From contig CM059971.1 in assembly GCA_030490835.1 (NCBI GenBank), positions 47,416,012-47,480,011 of the forward strand: a stretch of DNA of 64,000 nt, read 5' to 3'. The translations under genes were made by a program, and so were the position numbers. Positions 61,547 to 64,000 of this stretch are shown piece by piece. Numbering within the stretch: the stretch's first letter is position 1; each line of letters opens with the position of its first letter. The DNA comes from Annona cherimola (Eukaryota > Streptophyta > Magnoliopsida > Magnoliales > Annonaceae). Under the pieces are notes generated by a model. That model searched no databases. It had not been told where the DNA came from and saw only the letters and a program-made list of their open reading frames with translations.

Positions 61547-64000
61547 AGCATTGAAATTGAATCAAATGAATTCGGTCGGATAGAATGAACTTTGATTATT
61601 TAGAATAGTGTACAACTCAATCTAATTGACTTGATTTGACTGTAATGAGAACGAGTAAACTTTAACGCATTCTAATAGATTCAAAACAACTGAATCGGAA
61701 GTAAAGAACTTCAATAAATAAGAACTAGCAACAATCCCTTTATTTCGTTTGCATTGGAACGACAACAAATGACCTTAAAGGCGTTCGAATCGAATCAACT
61801 GAATTCAGTCGGATAAAATGAACTTTGATTATTTAGAATAGTGTACAACTCAATCTAATTGACTTAATTTGACTGTAATGTGATCGAATAAACTTTAACG
61901 CATTCCTATAGATTCAAAACAACCGAATCGGACGTAAGGAACTTCAATAAATAAGAACTAACAACAATCCCTTGATTTCGTTTGCATACGAACGACAACG
62001 GATGACGGTAAAGGCATTCAAATCGAATCGAATGAATTGAGTTGGATAAAATGAACTTTGATTATTTAGAATAGTGTACAACTCAATCTAATTGACTTGA
62101 TTTTACTGTAATGAGAACGAGTAAACTTTAACGCATTCTAATAGATTCGAAACAACCAAATCGGATGTAAGAAATTTTCAATAAACAAGAATTAACAACA
62201 ATCCCTTGATTTTATATACATTTGAACGACAACGAACGACCTTAAAAGCATTGAAATCGAATCAAATGAATTCATTTGGATAGAATGAACTTTGATTATT
62301 TAGAATAGTGTACAACTCAATCTAATTGACTTAATTTTACTGTAATGAGAACGAGTAAACTTTAACGCATTCTAATAGATTGAAAACAATCAAATCGAAC
62401 GTAAGGAACTTCAATAAACAAGAATTAACAACAATCGCTTGATTTTATTTACATTCGAATGACAACGAACGACCTTAAAAGCATTGAAATCGAATCAAAT
62501 GAATTCAGTTGGATAGAATGAACTTTGATTATTTAGAATAGTGTACAACTCAATCTAATTGACTTAATTTGACTGTAATGTGATCGAATAAACTTTAACG
62601 CGTTCCAATAGATTCAAAACAACCGAATCGGACGTAAGCAACTTCAATAAATAAGAACTAACAACAATCCCTTGATTTCGTTTGCATACGAACAACAACG
62701 GATGACGGTAAAGGCATTCAAATCGAATCTAATGAATTGAGTTGGATAGAATGAACTTTGATTATTTAGAATAGTGTACAACTCAATCTAATTGACTTGA
62801 TTTTACTGTAATGAGAACGAGTAAACTTTAACGCATTCTAATAGATTGAAAACAACCAAATCGAACGTAAGGAACTTCAATAAACAAGAATTAACAACAA
62901 TCCCTTGATTTTATTTACATTCGAATGACAACGAACGACCTTAAAAGCATTGAAATCGAATCAAATGAATTCAGTCGAATAGAACGAACTTTGATTATTT
63001 AGAATAGTGTGCAACTCAATCTAATTGACCTGATTTTACAGTAATGAGAACGAGTAAACTTTAACGCATTCTAATAGATTCAGAACAACCAAATCGGATG
63101 TAAGGAATTTTCAATAAACAAGAATTAACAACAATCCCTTGATTTTATATACATTTGAACGACAACGAACGACCTTAAAACCATTGAAATCGAATCAAAT
63201 GAATTCAGTTGGATAGAACGAACTTTGATTATTTAGAATAGTGTACAACTCAATCTAATTGACTTGATTTTATAGTAATGAGAACGAGTAAACTTTAACG
63301 CATTCTAATAGATTCAGAACAACCAAATCGGATGTATGGAATTTTCAATAAACAAGAATTAACAACAATCCCTTGATTTTATATACATTTGAACGACAAC
63401 GAACGACCTTAAAAGCATTCAAATCGAATCCAATGAATTGAGTTGGATAGAATGAACTTTGATTATTTAGAATAGTGTACAACTCAATCTAATTCACTTG
63501 ATTTTACTGTAATGAGAACGAGTAAACTTTAACGCATTCTAATAGATTCAAAACAACCAAATCGAACGTAAGGAACTTCAATAAACAAGAATTAACAACA
63601 ATCCCTTGATTTTATTTACATTCGAATGATAACGAACGACCTTAAAAGCATTGAAATTGAATCAAATGAATTCGGTCGGATAGAATGAACTTTGATTATT
63701 TAGAATAGTGTACAACTCAATCTAATTGACTTGATTTGACTGTAATGAGAACGAGTAAACTTTAACGCATTCTAATAGATTCAAAACAACTGAATCGGAA
63801 GTAAGGAACTTCAATAAATAAGAACTAGCAACAATCCCTTTATTTCGTTTGCATTGGAACGACAACAAATGACCTTAAAGGCGTTCGAATCGAATCAACT
63901 GAATTCTGTCGGATAGAATGAACTTTGATTATTTAGAATAGTGTACAACTCAATCTAATTGACTTAATTTGACTGTAATGTGATCGAATAAACTTTACCG
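61547..64000. repeat. Right end of window: possible 9-monomer repeat, cut by the edge
   Basis: AGCATTGAAATTG at 61,547 recurs at 63,647 (2100 bp, nine monomers), and the following copies match to the window edge (TCGGTCGG, CAACTGAATCGGAAG, GTGATCGAATAAAC). Whether this is a true higher-order unit needs sequence beyond 64,000. The middle part (about 61.9-62.8 kb) resembles 50.2-51.5 kb: AACGCGTTCC is at 50,945 and 62,598. The last monomer starts at 63,880 and is incomplete. Confidence 0.85.

Larger units (their letters stand above)
1..64000. repeat. Satellite DNA array, 233-bp monomer, head to tail, fills the window
   Basis: Every stretch of the window reads as copies of one monomer. Successive starts in my phase are 233 bp apart (1, 234, 467, 700, 933, 1166, 1399, 1632), with some 234-bp members (1632 to 1866). 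The last complete start before the right edge is 63,880, which fits about 274 complete copies. Nearly all copies carry GATTATTTAGAATAGTGTAC, TCAATCTAATTGACTT, TAAACTTTAACGCATTC and AATAGATTCAAAACAACC, or one-base variants. All copies I read are in the same orientation, with no inverted block and no inserted foreign sequence. Because 233 is not a multiple of 3 and stops occur in all frames, no long reading frame can run through the array. By position and purity it is best read as centromeric or other heterochromatic satellite. That location, and the species, are inference. Confidence 0.99.

Noticed and set aside
1..64000. CRISPR array
   Set aside because: The repeats are 233 bp and contiguous, with no unique spacers between short repeats.
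1..64000. CENP-B box
   Set aside because: I looked for TTCG....A..CGGG on both strands in the common variants. TTCGTTTGCATTGG and similar words lack the required A and CGGG.
1..64000. rDNA, histone or other tandem gene family
   Set aside because: The unit is only 233 bp, no reading frame or RNA-like structure is conserved, and single-base indels are tolerated in any frame.
1..64000. Species assignment (for example to a particular insect or plant)
   Set aside because: I do not recognise the monomer. CpG content and composition alone cannot name a species.

Overview
The whole window is one uninterrupted tandem satellite DNA array. A monomer of 233 bp (234 bp in a recurrent variant) repeats head to tail, always in the same orientation, from base 1 to base 64,000. 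Setting the phase so that a monomer starts at base 1 (GGCGTTCGAATCG or AGCATTGAAATCG type starts), monomer starts fall at 1, 234, 467, 700, 933, 1166, 1399, 1632, 1866, 2099 and so on to 63,880. The spacing implies about 274 complete monomers plus a partial one at the right edge. I found no protein-coding gene, RNA gene, transposon, microsatellite, telomeric repeat or unique spacer, and both edges lie inside the array.

This is eukaryotic constitutive heterochromatin of the kind found at centromeres, pericentromeres or subtelomeres. The species cannot be named from the sequence. One monomer counted by hand (234-466) has 79 G+C in 233 bp (34%). It has 12 CpG against about 6.7 expected, so CpG is not depleted. 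That fits a genome with little CpG methylation, such as many insects, or a recently homogenised array, better than a heavily methylated old satellite. This is an inference.

Monomers differ mainly in a zone of about 75 bp spanning my monomer boundary, where four linked variants (called A-D below) recur. The middle of the monomer is nearly invariant. Mixing these variants gives a patchwork of higher-order repeats (HORs) with periods of 2, 3, 4, 5, 6, 7, 9, 10 and 11 monomers, each occupying a few kb before the pattern changes.

Layout: 1-4,896 mixed monomers with a 5-mer dimer (1,632-3,963). 4,897-12,735 a 7-mer HOR that grew into a 9-mer. 12,736-14,456 mixed. 14,457-18,090 a second copy of 1,166-4,560. 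16,320-19,870 a 10-monomer repeat. 19,820-21,687 a 4-mer dimer. 22,020-26,970 a near-identical 10-mer dimer. 26,971-29,850 6-mer and 3-mer copies. 30,551-31,482 a 2-mer dimer. 32,010-35,010 a 5-mer. 35,011-40,683 mostly mixed, with one 18-bp deletion monomer. 40,684-43,485 a 6-mer dimer. 43,855-49,440 an 11-mer with a 3-mer nested in it. 50,170-51,610 a 3-mer dimer. 51,575-53,935 a 5-mer dimer. 52,973-58,284 a 4-mer losing and gaining single monomers. 58,285-61,546 mostly trimers. 61,547-64,000 the start of a possible 9-monomer repeat.

The interest of the window is evolutionary. It records many unequal exchanges, always in whole-monomer steps, with chimeric monomers still marking several exchange points. 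All comparisons were made by eye, so block edges are approximate to some tens of bases unless a marker position is given.
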